Assembly: GCF_019823065.1 (NCBI RefSeq)
Contig: NZ_CP081966.1
Location: forward strand, 6,216,779 to 6,280,778
Reading direction: 5' to 3'
Length of the DNA: 64,000 bases
Source: Pseudomonas mosselii
GTDB taxonomy: Bacteria > Pseudomonadota > Gammaproteobacteria > Pseudomonadales > Pseudomonadaceae
Part shown: positions 1 through 9,117 of the stretch, piece after piece
Layout: every line of letters begins with the position of its first letter
Position numbering within the stretch: the first letter of the stretch is position 1
Notes under the pieces: model-generated
Seen by the model: the letters and a program-made list of their open reading frames with translations, nothing else
What the model was told of the DNA's origin: nothing
The model's database searches: none
Position numbers and translations under genes: made by a program

Positions 1-230
1 AACTGGTCGACAACGGTACGCGCGGTGACGAGAAACAGCTGGCCGGCCTCGGTCAGTTCGATCGGTGTGCGGGAACGATTCACCAAGGTCAGCCCCAACG
101 CCGCCTCCAGGCTGCGTATGCGCCGGCTGAAGGCCGGCTGGGTGACGAACCGGCGCTCGGCCGCCTGGGAGAAACTGCGGGTTGAGGCCAGGGCACTGAA
201 GTCCTCCAGCCATTTGCTTTCGAGGTTCAT
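1..230 (-). CDS. LysR-family transcriptional regulator (N-terminal 76 codons; cut by window edge)
   Basis: Only the N-terminal part is present; the gene runs off the left end of the window. The protein begins MNLESKWLEDF and contains a LysR winged helix-turn-helix, with FSQAAERRFVTQPAFSRRI as the recognition part (about residues 19-37). The phrase 'E(S/T)KWLxDF...FSQAA...QPAFSRRIR.LE' is close to E. coli HypT/YjiE, so a HypT-like regulator is my best guess, but the effector domain is missing and cannot be checked. It is divergent from aspA, separated by about 180 bp that holds a LysR-type inverted repeat. LysR proteins usually repress their own gene and control the divergent one, so control of aspA is possible but unproven. 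Confidence 0.85.
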   Translation of the reverse strand, partial: MNLESKWLEDFSALASTRSFSQAAERRFVTQPAFSRRIRSLEAALGLTLVNRSRTPIELTEAGQLFLVTARTVVDQ

Positions 231-298
231 CGACTACTCCGCAACGCGTGCACCAAAATGGAACACGCTCGATTGTCAATCGGCGTCACATCAAACCG

Positions 299-315
299 TA
301 TGCCGTTTGTGCATA
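299..315. promoter_or_regulatory. LysR-type inverted repeat between the LysR gene and aspA
   Basis: TATGC (299-303) and GCATA (311-315) are separated by 7 bp. Within it, A300 to T314 gives the 15-bp spacing usual for LysR boxes. It lies in the divergent intergenic region. Short arms make chance occurrence possible. Confidence 0.35.
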
Positions 316-411
316 GGTTAGCGTGCAACAGCATTGGCCGCAAAATCCGGGCAGCCCTAGCATTGGCGCCATTCCGGCAGGTGCCGGGTCAAAATCGAGA
401 TGATATCCATC

Positions 412-1836
412 ATGTCCTCCGCTGCATCGTTCCGCGTCGAAAAAGATCTGCTTGGTACCCTTGAAGTCCCTGCCGATGCCTACTACGGCATCCAGACTCT
501 GCGCGCTGCCAACAACTTCCACCTCTCCGGCGTTCCGCTGTCGCACTACCCCAAACTGGTAGTCGGCCTGGCGATGGTCAAGCAGGCTGCTGCTGACGCC
601 AACCGTGAGCTGGGGCACCTGAGCGATGCCAAGCACGCTGCCATCACTGCAGCCTGCGCCCGACTGATCAAGGGTGATTTCCACGATCAGTTCGTCGTGG
701 ACATGATTCAAGGCGGTGCCGGCACCTCCACCAACATGAACGCCAACGAAGTCATCGCCAACGTCGCGCTGGAGCACATGGGCCACCAGAAAGGTGAGTA
801 CCAGTACCTGCACCCGAACAACGACGTGAACATGGCGCAGTCGACCAACGACGCCTATCCGACCGCGATCCGTCTGGGCTTGCTGCTGGGCCACGACGCC
901 CTGCTGGCCAGCCTCGACAGCCTGATCCAGGCCTTCGCCGCCAAGGGTAAAGAGTTCGACCACGTACTGAAGATGGGCCGTACCCAGCTGCAGGACGCCG
1001 TACCGATGACCCTGGGCCAGGAATTCCGCGCCTTCGCCACCACCATGACCGAAGACCTGCAGCGCCTGCGCTCGCTGGCGCCGGAACTGCTGACCGAAAT
1101 CAACCTGGGCGGTACCGCCATCGGTACCGGCATCAACGCCGACCCGGGCTACCAGGCCCTGGCCGTGCAGCGCCTGGCGACCATCAGCGGCCAGCCGCTG
1201 GTCCCGGCTGCCGACCTGATCGAAGCCACCTCCGACATGGGCGCCTTCGTGCTGTTCTCCGGCATGCTCAAGCGTACCGCGGTCAAGCTGTCGAAGATCT
1301 GCAACGACCTGCGCCTGCTGTCCAGCGGCCCACGTACCGGCATCAACGAAATCAACCTGCCAGCACGTCAGCCAGGCAGCTCGATCATGCCAGGCAAGGT
1401 CAACCCGGTGATCCCGGAAGCCGTCAACCAGGTGGCCTTCGCCATCATGGGCAACGATCTGGCACTGACCGTCGCCGCCGAAGGTGGCCAGCTGCAGCTG
1501 AACGTGATGGAACCGCTGATCGCCTACAAGATCTTCGACTCGATCCGCCTGCTGCAACGCGCCATGGACATGCTGCGCGAGCACTGCATCGTCGGCATCA
1601 CCGCCAACGAACAGCGCTGCCGTGAACTGGTCGAGCACTCGATCGGCCTGGTCACCGCCCTGAACCCGTACATCGGCTATGAAAACGCCACCCGTATCGC
1701 CCGCGTCGCCCTGGAAACCGGCCGCGGCGTGCTAGAACTGGTGCGCGAGGAGAAGCTGCTAGACGAAGCGATGCTCAACGACATCCTGCGTCCGGAAAAC
1801 ATGATCGCTCCCCGTCTGGTTCCGCTGAAGGCGTAA
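412..1836 (+). CDS. aspA: aspartate ammonia-lyase (aspartase)
   Basis: Aspartase reversibly deaminates L-aspartate to fumarate and ammonia in the cytoplasm, feeding the TCA cycle. The protein is 474 aa from this start, the usual length for the fumarase/aspartase superfamily. The family signature GSSIMPGKVNP is at about residues 322-332 and carries the flexible-loop catalytic serine. STNDAYPTA and GRTQLQDAVPMT blocks are also intact. An ATG at 400 gives four extra residues, but GAG abuts that codon; the ATG at 412 has GAGAT at a normal distance and matches the family N-terminus MSSAASFRVEKD. A strong terminator follows. Fumarase C is the near relative; overall sequence favours aspartase. Confidence 0.93.
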   Translation: MSSAASFRVEKDLLGTLEVPADAYYGIQTLRAANNFHLSGVPLSHYPKLVVGLAMVKQAAADANRELGHLSDAKHAAITAACARLIKGDFHDQFVVDMIQGGAGTSTNMNANEVIANVALEHMGHQKGEYQYLHPNNDVNMAQSTNDAYPTAIRLGLLLGHDALLASLDSLIQAFAAKGKEFDHVLKMGRTQLQDAVPMTLGQEFRAFATTMTEDLQRLRSLAPELLTEINLGGTAIGTGINADPGYQALAVQRLATISGQPLVPAADLIEATSDMGAFVLFSGMLKRTAVKLSKICNDLRLLSSGPRTGINEINLPARQPGSSIMPGKVNPVIPEAVNQVAFAIMGNDLALTVAAEGGQLQLNVMEPLIAYKIFDSIRLLQRAMDMLREHCIVGITANEQRCRELVEHSIGLVTALNPYIGYENATRIARVALETGRGVLELVREEKLLDEAMLNDILRPENMIAPRLVPLKA

Positions 1837-1896
1837 CCCAGGCCGCTGCAAACAGTCTCACCAGGTCGAGGGACTAGACACCTCTCAACCTTTCAA

Positions 1897-1928
1897 GGGC
1901 CCGAGCGCACGCTCCGGGCCCTTTTTTT
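1897..1928 (+). terminator. Rho-independent terminator of aspA
   Basis: A GC-rich hairpin, GGGCCCGAGCG pairing with CGCTCCGGGCCC around a 2-nt loop and one bulge, is followed by seven T (1922-1928). It lies 60 bp after the aspA stop. Confidence 0.85.
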
Positions 1929-2004
1929 GTGCCAGGGATTCGATATCCCTCCAACGGCACACAACTTGCTCTCCAAAGCTTCTCAGCCCAATGGGACGCC
2001 GAGC

Positions 2005-2997
2005 ATGCTGCACAGCCACCTCACCACCCTCAACGCGGTTTCGCTGATCCTCCAGGTGTTCCAGGAGGCCGGCGTCGACCCGCGGCAGCTGCTCGCCGGC
2101 AGCGGCATAGGCCCGGCGGACCTGGGCCACGCCGATGCGCGCATCACCACCCAACAGGAGCTGCAGGTGTGCGCCAACGCCGTGGCCCGGCGTGAGGACA
2201 TCGGCCTGGAACTGGGCCGGCGGATGCATGTGTCGTGCTACGGGATGCTCGGTTACGCCCTGCTCTCCAGTGCCACTTTGGGTGACGCCCTGCGCCTGGC
2301 GCTGAGTTATCCGGCACTGCTGGGAACAGTCTTCCAGCTGCGCCTGGTGGATGACGGCCAGCGAGTCTGGCTCAGCGCCACCGACCATTACGACGCCCCC
2401 GGCCTTGCCGCCTTCAACGCCGAGTTCTGCCTGGTGTCGCTGAAGGTGATCTGCGATGACCTGCTCGGCCGCCCGCTGCCGCTGCTGGCGGCGCGCTTCG
2501 AACACTCGCGTCCCGGCTACCACACGCTCTATGACGGTGCGTTCCAGTGCCCGCTCGGCTTCCAGGCCAGCGACAACGCCTTTGCCTTCGAGCGCCGCTG
2601 GCTGGACATGCCACTGCCGCTGGCCGACCCGATCACCCACAAGGCCATGGGCGAACGCTGCAGGCGCCTGAACCTTGAGTTCACCGGACGCCAGGCCTGG
2701 CTCGGACGCATTCGCCAGCTGCTGGTCCAACAGCTGGATGCCGCCCCCGGGCTGGAGGGGCTGGCACGGCAGATGAACTGCTCATCGCGCACCTTGCGCC
2801 GGCACCTGCAAGCGCTGGGCAGCAGTTATCAACAGCTGCTCGACGAGTTGCGCTTCGAGCGGGCCAAGCAACTGCTGGCCGAAGACCAGATGCCGATCTA
2901 TCGCATTGCCGAATCGCTGGGATTCAGCGAGACCGCGAGTTTCAGGCATGCCTTCCAGCGCTGGAGCGGCGTTGCGCCCAGCCATTTCCGCGGCTGA
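2005..2997 (+). CDS. AraC-family transcriptional regulator
   Basis: The protein is 330 aa from ATG 2005. The N-terminal part (about residues 15-200) resembles the Arabinose_bd domain (PF12625 type) found in regulators of amino-acid and small-molecule catabolism. The C-terminal 100 residues carry the two AraC helix-turn-helix motifs, including LARQMNCSSRTLRRHL and the conserved IAESLGFSETASFRHAFQRWSG ending. Upstream in-frame codons back to 1927 overlap the aspA terminator, so the internal ATG is preferred. The next gene is an acetylpolyamine amidohydrolase on the same strand about 130 bp downstream, so the target may be polyamine genes (inference from neighbours only). Confidence 0.85.
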   Translation: MLHSHLTTLNAVSLILQVFQEAGVDPRQLLAGSGIGPADLGHADARITTQQELQVCANAVARREDIGLELGRRMHVSCYGMLGYALLSSATLGDALRLALSYPALLGTVFQLRLVDDGQRVWLSATDHYDAPGLAAFNAEFCLVSLKVICDDLLGRPLPLLAARFEHSRPGYHTLYDGAFQCPLGFQASDNAFAFERRWLDMPLPLADPITHKAMGERCRRLNLEFTGRQAWLGRIRQLLVQQLDAAPGLEGLARQMNCSSRTLRRHLQALGSSYQQLLDELRFERAKQLLAEDQMPIYRIAESLGFSETASFRHAFQRWSGVAPSHFRG

Positions 2998-3125
2998 CCA
3001 CCCCGCGATAGCGGTCGGCACAGGTGATGGCCATATCTATCCCCTTTTGGCCATTCATGCCGTTCTCCCTGCATCAGGCCAGCCAGCACAATCGGCCCAC
3101 GCCAGTCATAAACGGAGAACAACAC

Positions 3126-4166
<1,041 letters not shown>

Positions 4167-4168
4167 AC

Positions 4169-5272
4169 ATGGTCCGACTCAAGCGTCTGCTCGCCCCGCT
4201 CATCGCCACCGGCCTGCTCGCCGGCGCGCTCCAGGCCCATGCCGACCAGCGCACCCTGCGGGTCTACAACTGGTTCGACTACATCACCCCGCAGACCCTC
4301 ACCGACTTCCAGAAGGACAGCGGGGTGAAGCTGGTCTACGACATCTTCGACACCAACGAGGCACTGGAGGCCAAGCTGCTGACCGGCAACTCCGGCTACG
4401 ACGTGGTGGTGCCGTCCAACGTGTTCCTCGCCAAGCAGATCGAAGCGGGCGTGTTCCAGCCGCTCGATCGCGCCAAGCTGCCCAACTGGCAACACCTGGA
4501 CCCGGCGCTGATGAAGCTGATCGAGGCCAACGATCCCGGCAACAAGTTCGCCGTGCCCTACATGTACGGCACCGTGCTGATCGGCTTCAACCCGGACAAG
4601 GTCAAGGCGGTGCTCGGCGACAACGCCCCGGTGGACAGCTGGGACCTGATCTTCAAACCGGAGAACATCGCCAAGCTCAAGCAGTGCGGCGTGGCGCTGC
4701 TCGATTCACCGTCGGAGATCCTGCCGCTGGCCCTGTCGTACCTGGGTCTGGACCCTAACAGCGGCAAGCCGGCCGACTATCAGAAAGCCCAGGACCTGCT
4801 GCTGAAGATCCGCCCGCATGTCACCTACTTCCACTCTTCCAAGTACATGGCCGACATCGCCAACGGCGACATCTGCGTGGCAGTGGGTTATTCGGGCAGC
4901 TTCTCCCAGGCCGCCAACCGCGCCCGCGAGGCAAAGAATGGCGTGACAGTGGACATGCGCCTGCCCAGGGAGGGGGCACCGATCTGGTTCGACATGCTGG
5001 CGATCCCGAAGAACGCGGCCAACCCGGAGGATGCCCATGCCTTCATCAACTACCTGCTGCGGCCTGAGGTGATCGCGCCGATCAGCGATTTCGTCGGCTA
5101 CCCGAACCCGAACAAGGATGCGAACGACAAGGTCAGCCCAGCGATCCGCAACAACCCGAACCTGTACCCGACAACGGAGGCGATGGCCAAGCTGTATACC
5201 TTGAAGCCACTGCCACGGGATGCCGAGCGGGCACGCACCCGGGCCTGGACCAAGATCAAGTCGGGAACCTGA
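4169..5272 (+). CDS. polyamine ABC transporter periplasmic binding protein (PotF/SpuD family)
   Basis: A 367-aa periplasmic binding protein. Residues 1-25 are a signal peptide (charged start, hydrophobic core, cleavage near AHA-DQ). The mature start [14 protein letters not shown] is typical of PotF/SpuD-type putrescine/spermidine receptors, as are [17 protein letters not shown] and the C-terminal WTKIKSG. It is co-transcribed with the acetylpolyamine amidohydrolase, suggesting capture of an acetylated or free polyamine. No permease or ATPase genes follow, so it must use a transporter encoded elsewhere or act as a sensor. Confidence 0.88.
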   Translation: MVRLKRLLAPLIATGLLAGALQAHADQRTLRVYNWFDYITPQTLTDFQKDSGVKLVYDIFDTNEALEAKLLTGNSGYDVVVPSNVFLAKQIEAGVFQPLDRAKLPNWQHLDPALMKLIEANDPGNKFAVPYMYGTVLIGFNPDKVKAVLGDNAPVDSWDLIFKPENIAKLKQCGVALLDSPSEILPLALSYLGLDPNSGKPADYQKAQDLLLKIRPHVTYFHSSKYMADIANGDICVAVGYSGSFSQAANRAREAKNGVTVDMRLPREGAPIWFDMLAIPKNAANPEDAHAFINYLLRPEVIAPISDFVGYPNPNKDANDKVSPAIRNNPNLYPTTEAMAKLYTLKPLPRDAERARTRAWTKIKSGT

Positions 5273-5290
5273 TGGGGTTGGGGCCTGCTC

Positions 5291-5372
5291 TGCAGCCCCT
5301 CGCCGGCAAGCCGGCTCCTACAAAGGCATGCGCAGTTACTGTGGGAGTCGGCTTGCCGACGACGGGGCGCAG
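5291..5372. repeat. inverted pair of REP-like elements
   Basis: Two arms in opposite orientation, one with GCCGGCAAGCCGGCTCCTAC and the other with GTGGGAGTCGGCTTGCC, resemble the repetitive extragenic palindromes common in P. putida genomes. They lie between two convergent genes, a typical REP location, and may also block transcription read-through. Confidence 0.7.
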
Positions 5373-5384
5373 AGCGACCTCAAT

Positions 5385-6914
5385 TCAGCGCCGCCAAGCC
5401 TTGCGCAGACGCATCAACGCATCCGCTATCTGCGCCTCCGGCACCGCGGCAAACCCCAGCACCAACCCTGCCCTGTTATCCACTGGCTCCTCGCTATCCT
5501 CCAGCCAGTAGCTGCTCAGCGGATTGACCTCCACCCCCACCGCTTCCGCCCGAGCCACCAGCTCCTGCTCCCGCGCGAAGTTATCCACATCTACCTTCAC
5601 ATGCAGCCCCGCCGCCACCACGGGCATGGCCCCCAGCCCTGGCACGTCCTGCGGCCAGCCTGCCTTGAGCACATTGCGCCGCGCCAGCGCAGCCCGGCGC
5701 ATGCGGCGGATATGCCGCTGGAAATGCCCCTGGGCCATGAATTGCGCCATCACGCACTGGGTGCCGACCTCCGAATGGCGTACCGCCAGCGCCCGGCATC
5801 GACTGAACGCCTGCACCAGACGCCCGGGAAGCACCAGGTATCCCAGGCGCAAGGCCGGAAGCGCGATCTTGCCGAAGGTCCCCACGTACAGCACTCGCCC
5901 CTGGCGGTCCAGCGAGGCCAGTGGCGCCAGCGGCACACCGCTGTAACGGTACTCGCCGTCGTAGTCGTCCTCGAGGATCCAGCCATCCTGGCGCTCGGCC
6001 CAATCCAGCAGCGACAGGCGACGGGCCAGGCTCATGGTAACGCCCGTGGGGTACTGGTGGGCAGGCGTCACGTAGGCCAGCCGACACTCGGGCATCTCGG
6101 TCAGCCTTGCGCAGTCCATGCCCTCGGCATCCACCGGCACGCCCTTGAGCGTGGCCCCGGCCATCGCGAAGGCATGCCCGGCAGCCCGGTAGCCCGGGTT
6201 TTCCACAGCCACGCCATCGCCCGGTTGCAGCAGCAGCTGTGCACAAAGGCTGATGGCCTCCTGCGCGCCACTGGTGATCACTATTTGTTCAGCCGTGCAG
6301 CTAAGCCCCCGCGAGCGTCGCAGGTAGGTGGCAATCAATTCACGCAGCTGCCACTCACCGGCCGGGTCGCCATAGCCCAGCAACGCCGGGTCGGGATTTC
6401 GCCAGAAACCCGCTTGCAGCTTGGCCCACACCTCGAACGGGAACAGGTCGAACGCCGGCACGCCGACGCGAAAAGCCTTGGGCGCCCCGCCTCTGGGCAG
6501 CGGCAAATGATGATTCTTCAGACGTTGCAGGGGCTCGCTGATGACTGCCTGCCTGGATAAATCCTCAGTATCTGAAGCACTATATGTGGATAAGTCTGTT
6601 GATAACCCCAGGGATAACCCTGTTGATAATTGTGTGGATAGTTTCGGCAGCTGGCTCACATAGGTGCCATCGCCAACCCGGCTCTCGATGAAGCCCTCCG
6701 CATACAGCTGGTCGTAGGCTCGCACCACGCTGTTACGCGACAGCATCAGCATCGCCGCCAAATCGCGGGTGGCCGGCAACCGCGTGCCGCTGCCCAGGCG
6801 CCCATCCAGCACCCTGGCGCGCAAGGCATGGTAGAGCTGCTGGCTCAGCCCGCGGCGGCGGTCCAGGACAATACCCGCGGGGTCGAAAGGCAGAGGATGG
6901 CAACGTTCGCTCAT
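5385..6914 (-). CDS. MocR-family regulator (GntR-type HTH fused to aminotransferase-like domain)
   Basis: MocR proteins bind DNA through an N-terminal GntR winged helix and sense ligand through a PLP-dependent aminotransferase fold. In this 509-aa protein the HTH spans about residues 10-80 (LPATRDLAAMLMLSRNSVVRAY). The fold-type-I domain spans about 140-509, with DDYDGEYRY (about 318) and the PLP lysine in GTFGKIALPALRLGY (about 347) intact. The gene is divergent from a PaiB-like gene across a 90-bp gap with an inverted repeat, so that gene is the likely target. The linker (about residues 92-110) is odd: it reads LST-Q/G/D/Y repeats encoded by a 12-bp periodic array of DnaA-box-like sequences with rare TTA leucine codons. 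Confidence 0.9.
   Translation of the reverse strand: MSERCHPLPFDPAGIVLDRRRGLSQQLYHALRARVLDGRLGSGTRLPATRDLAAMLMLSRNSVVRAYDQLYAEGFIESRVGDGTYVSQLPKLSTQLSTGLSLGLSTDLSTYSASDTEDLSRQAVISEPLQRLKNHHLPLPRGGAPKAFRVGVPAFDLFPFEVWAKLQAGFWRNPDPALLGYGDPAGEWQLRELIATYLRRSRGLSCTAEQIVITSGAQEAISLCAQLLLQPGDGVAVENPGYRAAGHAFAMAGATLKGVPVDAEGMDCARLTEMPECRLAYVTPAHQYPTGVTMSLARRLSLLDWAERQDGWILEDDYDGEYRYSGVPLAPLASLDRQGRVLYVGTFGKIALPALRLGYLVLPGRLVQAFSRCRALAVRHSEVGTQCVMAQFMAQGHFQRHIRRMRRAALARRNVLKAGWPQDVPGLGAMPVVAAGLHVKVDVDNFAREQELVARAEAVGVEVNPLSSYWLEDSEEPVDNRAGLVLGFAAVPEAQIADALMRLRKAWRR
6585..6641 (-). repeat. five-unit 12-bp DnaA-box-like array inside the MocR coding sequence
   Basis: Read on the minus strand, units start every 12 bp: CTATCCACA (6633-6641), TTATCAACA (6621-6629), TTATCCCTG (6609-6617), TTATCAACA (6597-6605), TTATCCACA (6585-6593). 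A sixth relative, TTATCCAGG, is at 6552-6560 out of register. The last unit of the array is a perfect DnaA box and the others differ from it by one to three bases. All have the same orientation and encode Leu-Ser-Thr-type repeats. Confidence 0.75.
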
Positions 6915-6943
6915 GACATTGGACCTATGAAAACAGCCGTGAA

Positions 6944-6962
6944 TGGCTCTTACCTAGAGCCA
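6944..6962. promoter_or_regulatory. candidate MocR operator
   Basis: A perfect 7-bp inverted repeat TGGCTCT-TACCT-AGAGCCA lies midway between the divergent MocR gene and the PaiB-like gene. Its position fits a shared operator; its link to MocR is inferred. Confidence 0.5.
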
Positions 6963-7004
6963 ATAGCCTGCCTAGCATGGGGTCATTCAGCAAGGACATC
7001 CAGC

Positions 7005-7634
7005 ATGTACAACAACACGTCCCACCAGGAACACGACCTCGACCGCCTGCACCGGCACATGCTGCAAACCCGCCTGGCCCTGCTGGTCAGCCAGGGTGAC
7101 CAGGGCCTGCTGGCCACCCACCTGCCCGTACTGGTCGAGGCTGGCGAAGGCGAGTTCGGCACGGTCTACGCCCACCTGGCCCGGGCCAACCGCCAGTGGC
7201 AGGACCTGGAGCAAGGGGGCGAGGCGCTGCTGGTGTTTCCCGGTGCCGATGCCTACGTCAGCCCGAGCTACTACCCGAGCAAGGCGGACAACCCCAAGGT
7301 GGTGCCGACCTGGAACTACCTGGCCGTGCACGCCTATGGCCCGGTCGAAGTTATCCACAACGCCCAGTCGTTACTGGACATTGTCACCCGCCTCACCGAA
7401 CGCCATGAACAACTCCGCGACGAGCCCTGGAAAGTGTCTGACGCCCCAAGCGACTACCTCGACGGCATGCTCCGCGCCATCGTTGGCATCCGCCTGTCCA
7501 TCAGCCGCCTGCAAGGTGCGCGCAAACTGAGCCAGAACCGTTCGGCGCATGACATTGCCGGCGTGCGCAAAGGCCTCAGTGCCAGCAATGACCACCTGGA
7601 CAACCAACTCGCCGCGCACATGCGCGATCTCTGA
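7005..7634 (+). CDS. PaiB-family FMN-binding protein (negative transcriptional regulator family)
   Basis: A 209-aa protein of the PaiB / FMN-binding split-barrel family, named after the Bacillus subtilis PaiB repressor; most members probably bind flavin and some act with polyamine acetyltransferases. Supporting motifs are LLATHLPVL, GHVYAHLARAN-like GTVYAHLARAN, YVSPSYYPSK and VPTWNYLAVHAYG. The ATG at 7005 fits the family N-terminus (MYNN..., then the H-x-x-D region). It is divergent from MocR and followed 11 bp later by a GNAT acetyltransferase gene, so PaiB plus acetyltransferase form a likely MocR-controlled operon. The real function in Pseudomonas is unknown. Confidence 0.85.
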   Translation: MYNNTSHQEHDLDRLHRHMLQTRLALLVSQGDQGLLATHLPVLVEAGEGEFGTVYAHLARANRQWQDLEQGGEALLVFPGADAYVSPSYYPSKADNPKVVPTWNYLAVHAYGPVEVIHNAQSLLDIVTRLTERHEQLRDEPWKVSDAPSDYLDGMLRAIVGIRLSISRLQGARKLSQNRSAHDIAGVRKGLSASNDHLDNQLAAHMRDL

Positions 7635-7645
7635 AGGACAAGCCC

Positions 7646-8092
7646 ATGACCCCCGTTACCCTGCGCCCGGTCGGCACTCACGATCACGCCGCCTGGCGCT
7701 CCCTGTGGCAGGCCTACCTGCGCTTCTACCAGACCGAGCTGGCCGACGAGGTCTACCTCAGCACCTGGCAGCGCCTGCTCGACCCCAACGAGCCCACCCA
7801 TTCGACCCTGGCCTGGGTCGACGACAAGGCGGTGGGCCTGGTCAACTTCATCTACCATCGCACCAACTGGAGCATCCAGAATTCCTGCTACCTGCAGGAC
7901 CTCTACGTGGACGGCGAGCAACGCGGCCTGGGTATCGGCCGACAGCTGATCGAGCATGTTTACGCGACGGCCAAGGCCGCCGACTGCACGAGGGTGCACT
8001 GGCTGACCCACGAGACCAATGCCACCGCCATCAGCCTGTACGAACAGATCGCCGATCGGCCGGGCTTCATCCAATTCCGCAAAGCACTGTAG
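7646..8092 (+). CDS. GNAT-family N-acetyltransferase
   Basis: A 148-aa single-domain GNAT enzyme transferring acetyl from acetyl-CoA to an unidentified amine. The acetyl-CoA pyrophosphate loop is seen as QRGLGIGRQL (about residues 91-100), preceded by the beta-strand LQDLYVDG and followed by WLTHETNATAISLYEQI, all typical of the fold. A start ATG at 7646 has AAGGA nearby. It follows the PaiB-like gene by 11 bp and precedes a second GNAT gene by 7 bp, so the three are probably one transcript. Confidence 0.88.
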   Translation: MTPVTLRPVGTHDHAAWRSLWQAYLRFYQTELADEVYLSTWQRLLDPNEPTHSTLAWVDDKAVGLVNFIYHRTNWSIQNSCYLQDLYVDGEQRGLGIGRQLIEHVYATAKAADCTRVHWLTHETNATAISLYEQIADRPGFIQFRKAL

Positions 8093-8099
8093 GCCGAAC

Positions 8100-8771
8100 A
8101 TGAACGACGCATTGAACTGGAAGCCCGCCGGCACCCCGAAGGCCGAGCCCCTCGAAGGCCGTTTCATCCGCCTGGAAAAACTCGACCCGGCCCGCCATGG
8201 CAATGACCTGTGGGAAGTACTGCAAGGCCCGGGCTCGGACCCGTTGCTGTGGGACTACCTGCCCTACGGCCCGTTTGCCGAGCGCGCCGGATTCGACCAC
8301 TGGCTGCAAGGCAACGCCGCCAGCCGCGACCCGCTGTTCTACAGCGTGATCGACCGCGCCAGCGGCCAGGTCCAGGGCATCCTCAGCTACATGTCGATCG
8401 TCCCGGAACAGGGTCGCTTCGAAATCGGCCACATCGCCTTCGGCGCCGCCATGCAGCGCACGCCCAAGGGCACCGAGGCGGTCTACCTGCTGAGCAAGCT
8501 CGGCTTCGCGCTGGGCAACCGCCGGCTGGAATGGAAGTGCAACAACGCCAATGATCGCTCCAAGCGTGCAGCGGAGCGGTTCGGCTTTGTGTTTGAAGGG
8601 GTGTTCCGTAACCACATGGTGGTCAAGGACCGCAATCGGGATACCGCCTGGTACTCGATTACCGATGCCGAGTGGCCGGCCGTGGCGGTGGGGTTCGAGC
8701 GTTGGTTGAGTGAGGAAAACCAGCAGCCTCAGGGGCAGGTGCTGACGCTGGAGGCATGTCGCCTGGGTTGA
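8100..8771 (+). CDS. RimJ/RimL-type GNAT N-acetyltransferase
   Basis: A 223-aa GNAT protein of the Acetyltransf_3 subgroup, which acetylates protein N-termini or small molecules. Evidence: the N-terminal 'GRFIRLEKLDPARHGNDLW', the central GRFEIGHIAFG strand, the conserved RRLEWKCNNANDRSKRAAERFGFVFEG (shared with yeast and bacterial 'acetyltransferase, GNAT' proteins), and a WYSITDAEWP ending. ATG 8100 is chosen because upstream in-frame sequence overlaps the preceding gene and looks unrelated. It is last in the MocR-adjacent cluster. The substrate is unknown. Confidence 0.87.
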   Translation: MNDALNWKPAGTPKAEPLEGRFIRLEKLDPARHGNDLWEVLQGPGSDPLLWDYLPYGPFAERAGFDHWLQGNAASRDPLFYSVIDRASGQVQGILSYMSIVPEQGRFEIGHIAFGAAMQRTPKGTEAVYLLSKLGFALGNRRLEWKCNNANDRSKRAAERFGFVFEGVFRNHMVVKDRNRDTAWYSITDAEWPAVAVGFERWLSEENQQPQGQVLTLEACRLG

Positions 8772-8777
8772 AGCAGT

Positions 8778-8831
8778 GCGGGGCAAGTCGCATCGGCGCA
8801 CCGCCGCTCCCACGCTTGCGACTTGCCCCGC
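8778..8831. terminator. long inverted repeat between convergent genes (REP-like or terminator)
   Basis: A perfect 15-bp repeat, GCGGGGCAAGTCGCA at 8778-8792 and its complement at 8817-8831, flanks a 24-nt loop. It sits between the GNAT gene and the convergent XRE gene. There is no T-run. The internal 'CGCTCCCAC' recalls the tail of P. putida REP elements. Confidence 0.6.
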
Positions 8832-8838
8832 GATGCAG

Positions 8839-9117
8839 TCAACCGATCTGCCGGTGACGACTGACCACACCCATTTTCAAGCCGAACGGCTTGAACACTG
8901 CATTCAACGACTTGAGCGTGGGGTTGCCTTCCCCCTGCTCGATCTGAATCAGCGTGCGAACCGAAATCTTGCACATCTTCGCAAACTGCGCCTGCTGCAT
9001 CTTGGCCACCTCGACACGCAAGCGGCGCACTGCCGCGCCGAGTTCCAGGCTGCCGTCGGCGATACCTTCGCGCAAAGCATCGATCAACAACCCGTGCACA
9101 TCGATGGAAACTGTCAT
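8839..9117 (-). CDS. small XRE/HipB-like helix-turn-helix protein
   Basis: A 92-aa protein whose C-terminal two-thirds is an XRE-type helix-turn-helix (MQQAQFAKMCKISVRTLIQIEQGEGNPTLKSLNAVFKPFGLKMG). The second-half spacing and the 'LKSLNAVFKPFGLKM' ending resemble HipB-type antitoxins. Its ATG overlaps the stop of a 54-codon upstream frame (ATGA), a translational coupling typical of toxin-antitoxin pairs. No intact HipA or other recognisable toxin is present, so this may be an orphan antitoxin or the remaining half of an eroded locus. Confidence 0.75.
   Translation of the reverse strand: MTVSIDVHGLLIDALREGIADGSLELGAAVRRLRVEVAKMQQAQFAKMCKISVRTLIQIEQGEGNPTLKSLNAVFKPFGLKMGVVSRHRQIG

Noticed and set aside
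6585..6641. Frameshift or sequencing artefact explaining the repeat in the MocR linker
   Set aside because: The frame is intact throughout, unit spacing is exactly 12 bp, and the HTH and aminotransferase domains on either side are normal.
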